The translations under genes and the position numbers were made by a program. The notes below the pieces were generated by a model that worked only from the letters and a program-made list of their open reading frames with translations, was not told the origin of the DNA and did not search any database. This document shows, piece by piece, positions 6,518-12,934 of a stretch of DNA of 64,000 nt. This stretch comes from an uncultured Paracoccaceae bacterium (GTDB lineage: Bacteria > Pseudomonadota > Alphaproteobacteria > Rhodobacterales > Rhodobacteraceae), in the NCBI GenBank assembly GCA_951812305.1, contig CATOSB010000008.1, positions 124,001-188,000 of the forward strand, read 5' to 3'. Position 1 is the stretch's first letter. Each line of letters opens with the position of its first letter.

Positions 6518-7361
6518 TTGTCCATGCCCGATAACATGCCGACAGAACCCGGCACCCTGACGCCGGTCCCGCCCGCCGAGCCGCTCGCACCCTGGATCGG
6601 CGGCAAGAAATATCTCGCTAAAACCATCGCCGCGCGGATCGGAGCAACCCCGCATAGCTGCTACGCCGAGCCGTTTTCCGGCATGGGCGGCGTGTTCCTG
6701 CGGAGATCAATGCGCCCGAAGTCCGAAATCCTCAACGATATCAATGGCGAGATCGTCAATCTCTTCCGCGTCCTGCGCGATCACGCGGACGCGCTGGCCG
6801 CCCAGTTCGATCTCTGCCTTGCCGCGCGCGCGGAGTTCGCCCGCCTGCTGGCCACCCCGCCCGGGACGCTCACAGACATCCGCCGTGCCGCCCGATGGGC
6901 TTCACTCCAGCGCCTGAGCTTCGGCGGAAAACCCGCCCATCTCGCCACGCCCGGGCCAGATGGCCCCCACGGTCCATCATCCTGCGCGCCTCTCCGCCGG
7001 CCGTATGGGCGCACTGATTCGCAGCGCCCATGACCGCTTGCAGGGCGTCCATATCGAATGCCTCGACTGGGCCACCTTCATCCCGCGCTATGACCGGGCC
7101 TTCACGCTCTTCTATATCGACCCGCCCTATATGGGCCACGAGGCCGACTACGGACAGGACGTGTTCGACCGGGGCGACTTCGCCCGGCTGGCGGAGATGC
7201 TCAAGGGGCTGAAGGGCCGGTTCATCCTGTCGATCAACGACCGACCCGAAATCCGCGAGATGTTCGCATGGGCGACCATCGAAGAGGTCCAGACGCGCTA
7301 TTCGGTCAATGCGAAAACAACCCGCCGGGTCGGCGAGTTGCTGATCTCAGGGGGCGGGTGA
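6518..7361 (+). pseudogene. Dam-like DNA adenine methyltransferase with a frameshift
   Basis: Two overlapping frames together encode one alpha-class D12 (Dam) methyltransferase. The 5' frame (start TTG 6518, about 9 bases after GGGAGG, or ATG 6524) carries PWIGGKKY (motif X) and YAEPFSGMGG (SAM-binding motif I). The 3' frame carries TLFYIDPPYMG (catalytic motif IV) and continues to stop at 7361 through RFILSINDRPE. The frames join at 6951-6960, where CCCGGGCC would read through if one G were removed. It could be an inactivating mutation, a sequencing error or a programmed shift. Activity would be N6-adenine methylation, probably protecting phage DNA late in infection. Confidence 0.75.
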
Positions 7362-8345
7362 GAGGTAATCCCAGCGCGCATCGTGCAGTCGCCAGTAGAC
7401 AGGTGTCCCTATGATGTCAGAGTCTTCGGGGATCATATCAAATGGAACCCGACCCTTTTCGTCGCGGATACCCGGGTCCGCTCCACCCTCCAGCAGCGCT
7501 GCAACCACTGCCACCGCCCCCGCGCGTGATGCGCGGTGTAACGCGGTCGCCCCGCGCTCATCCCTTGCCGAGAGATCGGCTCCACCATCCAGCAGCGCCG
7601 TAATTAAGGCGAACTGTTCGTCGCTGATTGCTACATCCAACGGAGTCCAGTCATACCCATCCACAACGTTGGGATCGGCTCCACCCTCCAGCAGGGCCAC
7701 AACAACAGATGCGTGCTCTCCGTGAACCGCCAGATGTAGCGGTGTTTCCGCTCCGCCGAACACATCCCCGTCATCACCCCAGGCGGCATTCCGAACGTTG
7801 GGATCGGCTCCACCCTCCAGCAGCGCCGCAACCGCCGCCTCTTTCCCGCTACGTGATGCGGCGTGTAATGGGGTCGAGCCAGACTCATCCCTTGCTGAGG
7901 GATTGGCACCGGCTGCAATGAGCGCCTGAATTACAGCCGCAACTGCCTCCCCACTCTCACTACTTGGCTGGCGATCGTCGAACGGCACAAACGCCAGACC
8001 TGTAGCCGCGCAGTGCAGCGCGGTGGCGCTCAATATGTTTCGCACATTGGGACTGGCCCCAAGTTCTAGCAATGCCATGACAATCTGATTGCGCCCATGA
8101 CACGAGGCCCAAAATAGCGGACCTTCACCAGACCAGACCCGCGCGTTTGGATCTGACCCGCCTTCAAGGCAGTCCTGCACGCGCTCAATTGTGACACTCT
8201 CAAACGCCTCATGATCCAACCACCACGCGCATGCGTCCTTCGCATGGCTGCCGGGCGCACCACCAAGCAGTACGAGGGCCGCGATGGCCATAGATCTCAC
8301 ATTTTCAGGCGTGGAACTCACTGCCTTGTTCACCGTCCACGTCAT
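7347..8345 (-). CDS. Secreted ankyrin-repeat protein (prophage cargo)
   Basis: 332-aa protein with an N-terminal hydrophobic signal-like segment (SMAIAALVLLGGAPGSHA) and then at least six ankyrin repeats, recognised by repeated LLEGGADPN and TPLHxA patterns (for example GSTPLHAASRSGKEAAVAALLEGG in parts). Cysteines in the N-terminal part (DACAWW, DCLEGG, SCHGRN) fit an exported protein. It starts 27 bp after the repressor stop on the same strand, with GGGAGAATTAAG upstream, so it is probably transcribed with the repressor in lysogens. Ankyrin repeats bind proteins; the partner is unknown. The last 15 bases overlap the methyltransferase gene tail to tail. Confidence 0.8.
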   Translation of the reverse strand: MTWTVNKAVSSTPENVRSMAIAALVLLGGAPGSHAKDACAWWLDHEAFESVTIERVQDCLEGGSDPNARVWSGEGPLFWASCHGRNQIVMALLELGASPNVRNILSATALHCAATGLAFVPFDDRQPSSESGEAVAAVIQALIAAGANPSARDESGSTPLHAASRSGKEAAVAALLEGGADPNVRNAAWGDDGDVFGGAETPLHLAVHGEHASVVVALLEGGADPNVVDGYDWTPLDVAISDEQFALITALLDGGADLSARDERGATALHRASRAGAVAVVAALLEGGADPGIRDEKGRVPFDMIPEDSDIIGTPVYWRLHDARWDYLSPAP

Positions 8346-8372
8346 CTTAATTCTCCCTTCAATTGATCTCCC

Positions 8373-9335
8373 TCACTCGCCCTCGACTATCGCACCCTCC
8401 GGTCCGAACCAGACTACCCGGCCGACAATGCGATCCTCCTCTGAGACCGGGCGCGGACTCCAGTCGCCAGCGTCGCTGACCATGGTCCAGGCGTCGCCAT
8501 CCTGTTGCAGCCGCTTTACGACAAGGCCCGTGTCGGTCCTGACCACGAAGAGCACCCCATCCCGCGGCTCGGTTTCGTCGAGGTTAAGGACCAGTATATC
8601 GTCGGTGTGGATGGTCGGCTCCATCGAGCACCCCAAAGCGCGGATCGCGACGGTACGCTCAAAGTCCAGGTTCGGAGGCAGATCGTCGGCGGCGATCATG
8701 ACCGTGCCTGTCGCCTCCTGAAGTATTTCCTCGCCAATTCCGCCCGCTGCATGCACGTCACGCGCAATCCGCATGAAGAGCCTATGGATGCCCGATGCCT
8801 CGGCCGGGGACTGCAGGCGCTCGGCAAGCGCGTCCAGCTTTTTTGCCAGCTTGGCTTCCAGCGCACGGGTCTCTGACTTGAGCTTGCTGTCGAGCAACTG
8901 CCCCATGCTGCGCTTGTCCAGCGCAGCGACGGGACTGGCATGGGCTGTGCCCCGGCCCGTTAGCCGCGTCTGGATCGCCGCCACAACCGCGTCGGCGCTC
9001 GCCCCCTCGGGCAGGGCCAGCATGTCGGTGACAGGTTTCGGGATGCGCTCCAGTGGCGCGATACTGGAAGGCTCCGGGGGCCGGTCATGCTCGGGCGGGT
9101 GCGCGGCGGGCGGTGGCTCCCCGGGTGATTCGGTGCCAGCACCCCCGCGCGGCGGGCCGATGTAGAATTCAAGGCCGAGTTCTCTGCACAGTGCCTCAAG
9201 AGTAGAAGCGCGGGCATCTAAACCGCGCTTTAGGCTTCGAATGGCACTTTCATGGCCAACGGCCGCTATGGATATGTCTCGCTCAGATCTCCCACTGTGC
9301 GCTGCGGCTTTTAGTATCGTATTTGGGTAGGGCAT
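8373..9335 (-). CDS. Phage repressor with HTH and S24/LexA-like peptidase domain
   Basis: 320-aa protein from ATG 9335 (GGGAAG just upstream; the longer ORF start at 9458 would run across the operator). The N-terminus (PYPNTILKAAAHSGRSERDISIAAVGHESAIRSLKRG, given here in part) is a DNA-binding domain. A Pro-rich linker and a coiled segment (LDSKLKSETRALEAKLAKKL in parts) follow. The C-terminal about 110 residues are an S24 domain: ALGCSMEPTI contains the nucleophilic Ser, and VVRTDTGLVVKRL the general-base Lys. RecA-stimulated self-cleavage and induction are therefore expected. It faces the early operon across a 61-bp operator region. Confidence 0.85.
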   Translation of the reverse strand: MPYPNTILKAAAHSGRSERDISIAAVGHESAIRSLKRGLDARASTLEALCRELGLEFYIGPPRGGAGTESPGEPPPAAHPPEHDRPPEPSSIAPLERIPKPVTDMLALPEGASADAVVAAIQTRLTGRGTAHASPVAALDKRSMGQLLDSKLKSETRALEAKLAKKLDALAERLQSPAEASGIHRLFMRIARDVHAAGGIGEEILQEATGTVMIAADDLPPNLDFERTVAIRALGCSMEPTIHTDDILVLNLDETEPRDGVLFVVRTDTGLVVKRLQQDGDAWTMVSDAGDWSPRPVSEEDRIVGRVVWFGPEGAIVEGE

Positions 9336-9338
9336 TAC

Positions 9339-9409
9339 TTCCCTATAACGAAGTTTACGCTTTACACTAGGGAATATATGCCTTATCAAGTGAGGCATGA
9401 ATTCCCTAG
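9339..9409. promoter_or_regulatory. Candidate repressor operator region
   Basis: The divergent gap between repressor (start 9335) and the first early gene (start 9397) carries three TTCCCTA-type half-sites: TTCCCTA at 9339-9345, CTAGGGAAT at 9367-9375 and its exact inverse ATTCCCTAG at 9401-9409. Inside the last two lies a second inverted pair, TGCCT/AGGCA. The third half-site is within the first codons of the early gene. TTTACG (from 9353) and TATATG are candidate -35 and -10 hexamers for the early promoter, but the spacer is short. Confidence 0.6.
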
Positions 9410-9690
9410 ATGCCAATCTCGTGACGCTTGCCCGAGCATTTGCCGACGCCCGAAACATCAGTCTCTGGCGAGTTGGTCACCTTGCCGCTGGCCGCGGATC
9501 GTTCTTTGTAGATCTGGGTTCGGGAAAGCGGACCTGTACGACCGATCTGCATATCCGCGTGACGCAATGGTTCTCCGACCACTGGCCCGCCAACACCCCC
9601 TGGCCCGCCGACATCCCGCGCCCTGCGCCTACACCGAAATCACCTGCGGCACTGGCATTGACCGAGGCACCGCCGGAGGATGCTGCATGA
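9397..9690 (+). CDS. Early regulator in the Ner/Cro position
   Basis: 97-aa protein, first gene of the rightward early operon and divergent from the repressor. The N-terminus (NSLDANLVTLARAFADARNISLWRVGHLAAG, given in parts) is helical and reads as an HTH-like domain for a small DNA-binding regulator. The C-terminal third is Pro/Ala-rich and probably disordered. Position equals that of Ner in Mu or Cro in lambdoid phages, so repression of the repressor promoter is the likely role. I found no decisive family signature. Confidence 0.6.
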   Translation: MNSLDANLVTLARAFADARNISLWRVGHLAAGRGSFFVDLGSGKRTCTTDLHIRVTQWFSDHWPANTPWPADIPRPAPTPKSPAALALTEAPPEDAA

Positions 9691-9959
9691 AGACCGTGTG
9701 CCCCCGGAGCCCGGCTGACCTGCCGCTCGCGCAGCGGGATTGCGAGGCGGACGGGGCCACGTATTTCAGCGTTGATCCGGTCTGCCGCGACCTGGGCCAC
9801 CCGCAGGGCGGCTGGGTGCTCTGCGGCGAGGCGGACGCGGAGCGGTTCGGGCTTTACCGGGTTCAGGCCGACGGGAGGTCCGAGTGGGTTTCGGATCATC
9901 CCACACGCGCCGGGGCGGAGGCCGCAGCGCATCTCGCTGAGCGGGAGGATGCGGTGTGA
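9687..9959 (+). CDS. Hypothetical early phage protein (90 aa)
   Basis: 90 aa from ATG 9687, overlapping the previous stop by four bases. Contains Cys residues in CPRSP, QRDCEADG, DPVCRDLG and WVLCGEA, and GLYRVQADGRSEWVSDHPTRAGAEA in parts. I do not recognise the family. Overlapping ATGA/GTGA junctions on both sides support it as a real member of the early operon. Confidence 0.6.
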   Translation: MKTVCPRSPADLPLAQRDCEADGATYFSVDPVCRDLGHPQGGWVLCGEADAERFGLYRVQADGRSEWVSDHPTRAGAEAAAHLAEREDAV

Positions 9960-10183
9960 GCGCGCGCTGCGACAGATGCGGGCGGCGTTCCGCCGGGATT
10001 TACGAACTGGCGCTGATCCGGGTCGATGACGGGGCCATGGAGACCGACGCGGTGGCCTGCGCGCGGATGATTGAGCTGTGCCCGGTCTGCCGGGACCGCC
10101 TCGCCGACCGGGTGGCCGCGCTGGTGCCGGTCCGGGAGGGCGACGGCAGAGGTCACGACGCGGGCGCGGAGGGGGTGACATGA
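9956..10183 (+). CDS. Small zinc-ribbon-like early protein
   Basis: 75 aa from GTG 9956. CDRCGRR near the N-terminus and CPVCRDR near residue 42 give two CxxC knuckles, the pattern of a zinc-ribbon. The remainder is Ala/Arg/Val-rich. Overlaps both neighbours by four bases. Nucleic-acid or protein binding through a zinc site is possible; function unknown. Confidence 0.6.
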   Translation: MSARCDRCGRRSAGIYELALIRVDDGAMETDAVACARMIELCPVCRDRLADRVAALVPVREGDGRGHDAGAEGVT

Positions 10184-10392
10184 GATTCAACACCCCGCAG
10201 CGGATCGACCAGTTCATCAGTTTTGCCGACGGCAGCACGGCTCGCTTTTTCCCGGGCGTCGGCTGGACCGCCATGCCGCCCGAATGGGATCCCGATCCGG
10301 GTGCGTGCATCGCGACCGAGTGGTGTGCCGTCATGAAAGAGCGCTTTCCAGGCATGCTCGGACTGACAGTCGAGTTCAGGGAGGGGGTATAG
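10180..10392 (+). CDS. Hypothetical early phage protein (70 aa)
   Basis: 70 aa from ATG 10180 (GAGGGGG upstream), coupled to the preceding gene by ATGA overlap. Sequence starts MRFNTPQRIDQFISFADG and contains two Trp-Pro-rich stretches (GWTAMPPEWDPDPGA). No family recognised. It converges with, and overlaps by 17 bases, the minus-strand gene at 10376-10795. Confidence 0.6.
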   Translation: MRFNTPQRIDQFISFADGSTARFFPGVGWTAMPPEWDPDPGACIATEWCAVMKERFPGMLGLTVEFREGV

Positions 10393-10795
10393 TACCTTGC
10401 GAAATCGCCTCTTCGACATTCGCCGTGACATCCATGAGTACGACTTCCAGATCGCAGGTCTCGGTTTGCACGTCGCCGGTCTTGGTCATGGTTTGGCTGC
10501 AGACGGATGGCGGCGGGCCAATCCGGGCATAGGCAGGTGTTCCGGTCTCCGGCCAGATCATCACAAAAAAGCATCGAGCGTGATTCAGGAAAAAGTCCTG
10601 AAGCCGGTCGCGCTGTTGGGCCGTAACCGAAACCCGTCCCCGAAACATCGGCTGCGCCGGCTGGCGTGTGTGGCGCACATGGCCATCCTCAAAGGGCGTC
10701 TCTTTTATGATCTGGTGCTCCGTTTTGCACAGGCTTGGCAGAAGATAGTCAAATTCGGCGGGCCATTGGATGATTTCGAGGCTCGGGCCTGTCAT
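10376..10795 (-). CDS. Embedded minus-strand gene A (139 aa, unknown)
   Basis: 139-aa protein read from ATG 10795 with GGAGAAAGAACC upstream; longer readings of this frame beyond 10795 cross the promoter element and are rejected. It starts MTGPSLEIIQWPAEFDYLLPSL and contains QQRDRLQDFFLNHARCFFVMIWPE and a Thr/Glu-rich C-terminus. I do not recognise it. It lies antisense to the early operon in a 470-bp stretch with no plus gene, and has its own promoter of the type shared with genes B and C, so it is probably a lysogenically expressed accessory (moron) gene. Confidence 0.6.
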   Translation of the reverse strand: MTGPSLEIIQWPAEFDYLLPSLCKTEHQIIKETPFEDGHVRHTRQPAQPMFRGRVSVTAQQRDRLQDFFLNHARCFFVMIWPETGTPAYARIGPPPSVCSQTMTKTGDVQTETCDLEVVLMDVTANVEEAISQGTIPPP

Positions 10796-10807
10796 GGTTC
10801 TTTCTCC

Positions 10808-10857
10808 ATCGGGTGTGTTGCAACGCCGATGGTAGCGGCGGACGGATCGGGTGTCAC
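10808..10857 (-). promoter_or_regulatory. Minus-strand promoter A with dyad over the leader
   Basis: Read on the minus strand: GTGACA (10857-10852), 17-bp spacer, TACCAT (10834-10829). The dyad ATCGG/CCGAT (10808-10812 and 10826-10830) overlaps the -10 and leader, and the ribosome binding site of gene A follows at once. It is homologous to the elements at 12420-12469 and 12837-12886. Confidence 0.6.
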
Positions 10858-10858
10858 G

Positions 10859-11182
10859 ATGCCCGCCCCGGCCGCCGCGTCTGACCCGGCCCCCACGCCG
10901 TCTGATCCGCCGTCTGAGGCGGACGGGTTCATCACCGTCCATCCCGACGTGCATGCGCCCCGGCGTGACGAGGCCCCGTCGCACCCGGCCTGCAGCCTCT
11001 GCGACGGCCCCGGCGCGCATCCGCGCACGGTGTCGCTTATGGACATCCCCGATCTGGCGGCGGGTGACCTGCCGGGCGGGGCGGCGCATATGTGGACCCT
11101 CACGCTTTGCCCGGCCTGCGAGGGGTATCTCGCCCATCTGATCTCCGACCTGCTGGGCGCCCGCCCCGGGAGGGTCGCATGA
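10859..11182 (+). CDS. Early phage protein with paired CxxC motifs
   Basis: 107 aa from ATG 10859 (an in-frame ATG at 10829 lies inside promoter A and is less likely). The first 40 residues are Pro/Ala/Ser-rich. Then HPACSLCDGPGAHP and, about 45 residues later, LTLCPACEGYLAHLI give two CxxC pairs, a probable zinc-binding site. No enzyme signature. Early operon member; function unknown. Confidence 0.55.
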   Translation: MPAPAAASDPAPTPSDPPSEADGFITVHPDVHAPRRDEAPSHPACSLCDGPGAHPRTVSLMDIPDLAAGDLPGGAAHMWTLTLCPACEGYLAHLISDLLGARPGRVA

Positions 11183-11325
11183 GCCCGCACCTGTCCCGAT
11201 CTCCCTGTCCACCGCCTGCGCTGACTGCTCGCGCGGCGGCACCTGCCCCGGCCCTGCGCACAAGTTCCCGCTGGCGGGAAGTTCTGTCCCCCATCGCGCG
11301 CAGGGCCGGGGCCTTTTTCCGGTGA
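11179..11325 (+). CDS. Possible 48-aa early protein
   Basis: ATG 11179 overlaps the preceding stop (ATGA). The product is Arg/Pro/Ala-rich (MSPHLSRSPCPPPALTARAA) with no recognisable motif. Kept because of the coupled start and because the operon is otherwise gapless; a non-coding spacer is possible. Confidence 0.35.
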   Translation: MSPHLSRSPCPPPALTARAAAPAPALRTSSRWREVLSPIARRAGAFFR

Positions 11326-11448
11326 CTGGGCCAGGTTCTTGCGGCGCTGGAGGATCACTGGATCGGCGATCTGATCGGGGTGGCGGCGATATTCGGGATG
11401 CTGTGGCTGGGGCTCCTGTTTGCCCACGCGTTGGGGGTAGCCCCGTGA
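11326..11448 (+). CDS. Possible small single-span membrane protein without ATG start
   Basis: The frame right after the TGA at 11323-11325 stays open to 11448 and encodes VLAALEDHWIGDLIGVAAIF, then GMLWLGLLFAHALGVAP, a clear transmembrane-like helix. No ATG, GTG or TTG precedes the helix in frame except internal GTG/ATG codons, so start would need CTG 11326 or reinitiation. Small membrane proteins of this type occur in related early regions, but start choice is unresolved. Confidence 0.35.
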   Translation: MGQVLAALEDHWIGDLIGVAAIFGMLWLGLLFAHALGVAP

Positions 11449-12050
11449 GCGCAGCGACAGACATGCAGGCCCTGCGCCGGGCGCTGACGGAGACGGGGCC
11501 TCTGCTGACGCGGGGGAGCGTTGCCTTCGACAGGTCCGCGGCACGGGCGCTGCTGCGCCAGATGCGCATCGCGGTCGCCGCCACGAAGCGACTTGAGGAT
11601 ACAGGGGCCTGGGAGCGCTGTCTCGCCGCGCACTCCAAGGTCACAATCCCGTCTAGGGCCTCGCTGCGCGCGGCGCTGGACGGGCTGGGATCGCTACCGG
11701 ATATGGCGGGCGGTGATAACCGGGCCCTGGCGCGGATCGTATGCACGACAGCGCATGTGGCGGGTCTGGACGCGGAGACCTTGCGCGGTCCGCGCCCGGC
11801 GCAGCACATCGTCCAACCGCGCCAATTGGCAATACTGCTGGCGGCGGCGCTGACCGGAGCGAGTTACGCGCGCATCGGCGCCGCACTCGGGGGTCGCCAT
11901 CACACCACGGTGACCCATGGGCTGCGCCGGGCGCGGGAGCGGCTGGAGACATCCGACACAGCAGCGCTGATGGCGACCGAGGTGCTGGACCGGCTGGAAA
12001 GCGGCCGGGCCGGGAGGGCGGAGAGATGCAAGAGGAGAACGGATCAATGA
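11445..12050 (+). CDS. DnaA domain IV-like DNA-binding protein
   Basis: 201 aa from GTG 11445 (overlapping the preceding stop; alternative ATG 11463). The C-terminal part holds TGASYARIGAALGGRHHTTV then THGLRRARERL, which closely follows the DnaA domain IV signature (G-GRDHSTV-HA), the helix pair that binds DnaA boxes. The N-terminal 110 residues are helical with no ATPase motifs, so this is not a DnaA initiator. It may bind host or phage DnaA-box-like sites. It sits in the phage early operon upstream of the transposition genes, suggesting a role in replication control; inferred. Confidence 0.7.
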   Translation: MSAATDMQALRRALTETGPLLTRGSVAFDRSAARALLRQMRIAVAATKRLEDTGAWERCLAAHSKVTIPSRASLRAALDGLGSLPDMAGGDNRALARIVCTTAHVAGLDAETLRGPRPAQHIVQPRQLAILLAAALTGASYARIGAALGGRHHTTVTHGLRRARERLETSDTAALMATEVLDRLESGRAGRAERCKRRTDQ

Positions 12051-12265
12051 ACCCACACAGGAATGTAATCGAGACAGAGGACGTGGAACGGCTCGCCCTT
12101 GTCATCCTGAACGCGCTCGACGGACTGCCGGTCATTCAGGCGAAGGCTGTCCTCCGCGAGGCGCGGGACCTTTTGGTGTTCGGATCCACCTTCGATGCCC
12201 GACATCTGGACTTTATTCGTCAGACAGGATCTGACGGATCACCTCCTTCCGTCTCTCCCGAATGA
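12047..12265 (+). CDS. Hypothetical early phage protein (72 aa)
   Basis: 72 aa from ATG 12047, ATGA-coupled to the DnaA-like gene. Predicted all-helical (VERLALVILNALDGLPVIQA, KAVLREARDLLVF) with a Ser/Pro tail. Its last 50 bases overlap the convergent gene B. No family recognised. Confidence 0.55.
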   Translation: MNPHRNVIETEDVERLALVILNALDGLPVIQAKAVLREARDLLVFGSTFDARHLDFIRQTGSDGSPPSVSPE

Positions 12266-12407
12266 GAGAGACGGCCTCATGAACGTAATCGCCTCCGATC
12301 CGACGCATTCCGGCTTTTCTTTTCTGCCGGGCGATAGATTCTGCGAGAAGCAGGATCTCCGCCGTCAGAATGGATTCGAACAGTGTCCTTTCGGGTTCGG
12401 TGGCCAT
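12213..12407 (-). CDS. Embedded minus-strand gene B (64 aa, unknown)
   Basis: 64 aa from ATG 12407 with GGAGGGAAGGGC upstream. The protein is a charged helical chain (MATEPERTLFESILTAEILL, ESIARQKRKAGMRRIGGDYV in parts), of a type often seen in small DNA-binding or antitoxin-like proteins, but no family can be named. It has its own promoter (12420-12469) shared in design with genes A and C. Confidence 0.55.
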   Translation of the reverse strand: MATEPERTLFESILTAEILLLAESIARQKRKAGMRRIGGDYVHEAVSLIRERRKEVIRQILSDE

Positions 12408-12417
12408 GCCCTTCCCT

Positions 12418-12517
12418 CCATCGGTTGTGTGGCAGCACCGATGATCGCGGCGGCGGGCCTGGGCGTCAATGCCCTGCGCTCCGCCGCCGCACCAGCGTGC
12501 GGGAGGGCGGCGTGATG
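12418..12517 (-). repeat. 100-bp duplicated control block, copy 1
   Basis: 12418-12517 and 12835-12934 agree at all but about two positions over 100 bp. Each block contains the minus-strand promoter and dyad of an embedded gene and, at its right end, the ribosome binding site and ATG of a plus-strand gene. The block therefore appears to have been copied together with insertion of an embedded gene. Confidence 0.8.
12420..12469 (-). promoter_or_regulatory. Minus-strand promoter B with dyad over the leader
   Basis: Minus strand: TTGACG (12469-12464), 17-bp spacer, GATCAT (12446-12441). The dyad ATCGGT/ACCGAT at 12420-12425 and 12437-12442 overlaps the -10 and reaches the ribosome binding site of gene B. 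A repressor or autoregulator bound here would block initiation. Confidence 0.65.
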
Positions 12518-12724
12518 GAGGTCGGGATGAGCATCCGAACGCGGCGGGACGTTGTTTGTTTCGCCCGCCGGGCGGGCGATCTGATCTCAGTCCTGACTGT
12601 CGATGCGGATGACGTTGTCATCGTCAGGGATCGCGGGATCGACATCGTCCATGATGATGCGGGGCAGCGTCGTGGCGGGCTTGAACCGGAACTTGCCGCC
12701 GGGCGGGACGACGAACATGATTGA
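12515..12724 (+). CDS. Possible truncated early gene (70 aa)
   Basis: ATG 12515 follows GGGAGGGCGGCGTG. The first 25 residues (MEVGMSIRTRRDVVCFARRA) look protein-like, but from about 12587 the frame is purely antisense to gene C. It may be the stump of an early gene that was cut when gene C and its control block were inserted. Confidence 0.3.
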   Translation: MEVGMSIRTRRDVVCFARRAGDLISVLTVDADDVVIVRDRGIDIVHDDAGQRRGGLEPELAAGRDDEHD

Positions 12725-12826
12725 TCCAAAGGGGCCACACTCGAATGTATACCGTTTGGCGTCGCGGCTGCCATTGGTGAGTTCCAGCGTAGCTCCGGCG
12801 GGGACATCAAACGACAGTCGTTGCAT
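12587..12826 (-). CDS. Embedded minus-strand gene C (79 aa, unknown)
   Basis: 79 aa from ATG 12826 with GGAGAAAGAG upstream. Beta-rich: MQRLSFDVPAGATLELTNG, then RYTFECGPFGSIMFVVPPGG and an acidic tail ending NVIRIDSQD. It resembles a small beta-sandwich or barrel but I cannot name a family. It is antisense to the early operon and driven by promoter C. Confidence 0.55.
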   Translation of the reverse strand: MQRLSFDVPAGATLELTNGSRDAKRYTFECGPFGSIMFVVPPGGKFRFKPATTLPRIIMDDVDPAIPDDDNVIRIDSQD

Positions 12827-12834
12827 CTCTTTCT

Positions 12835-12934
12835 CCATCGGTTGTGTGGCAGCACCGATGATCGCGGCGGCGGGCCCGGGCGTCAATGCCCTGCGCTCCG
12901 CCGCCGCACCAGAGTGCGGGAGGGCGGCGTGATG
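12835..12934 (-). repeat. 100-bp duplicated control block, copy 2
   Basis: Second copy of the block described at 12418-12517, offset 417 bp. It ends with GGGAGGGCGGCGTG and the ATG of the next early gene. Confidence 0.8.
12837..12886 (-). promoter_or_regulatory. Minus-strand promoter C with dyad over the leader
   Basis: Minus strand: TTGACG (12886-12881), 17-bp spacer, GATCAT (12863-12858); dyad ATCGGT/ACCGAT at 12837-12842 and 12854-12859. Confidence 0.65.

Noticed and set aside
7462..7830. Repeated DNA such as GGCTCCACCCTCCAGCAG in the ankyrin gene as a possible array
   Set aside because: The copies are in frame and encode the ALLEGGADP helix of successive ankyrin repeats, so they are protein repeats.
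8479..8490. GACCATGGTCCA, similar to the activator box
   Set aside because: Lies inside the repressor coding sequence, lacks the CGG...CCG arms and has no spaced -10 hexamer.
9378..9959. ATG at 9378 as a start for a 193-aa protein
   Set aside because: The frame runs through the operator and out of frame across the 97-aa early gene; only its 3' part from ATG 9687 is supported.
10796..11809. N-terminal extension of embedded gene A to 477 codons
   Set aside because: It would cross promoter A and run antisense to several early genes; the ATG at 10795 has a ribosome binding site and gives a compact protein.
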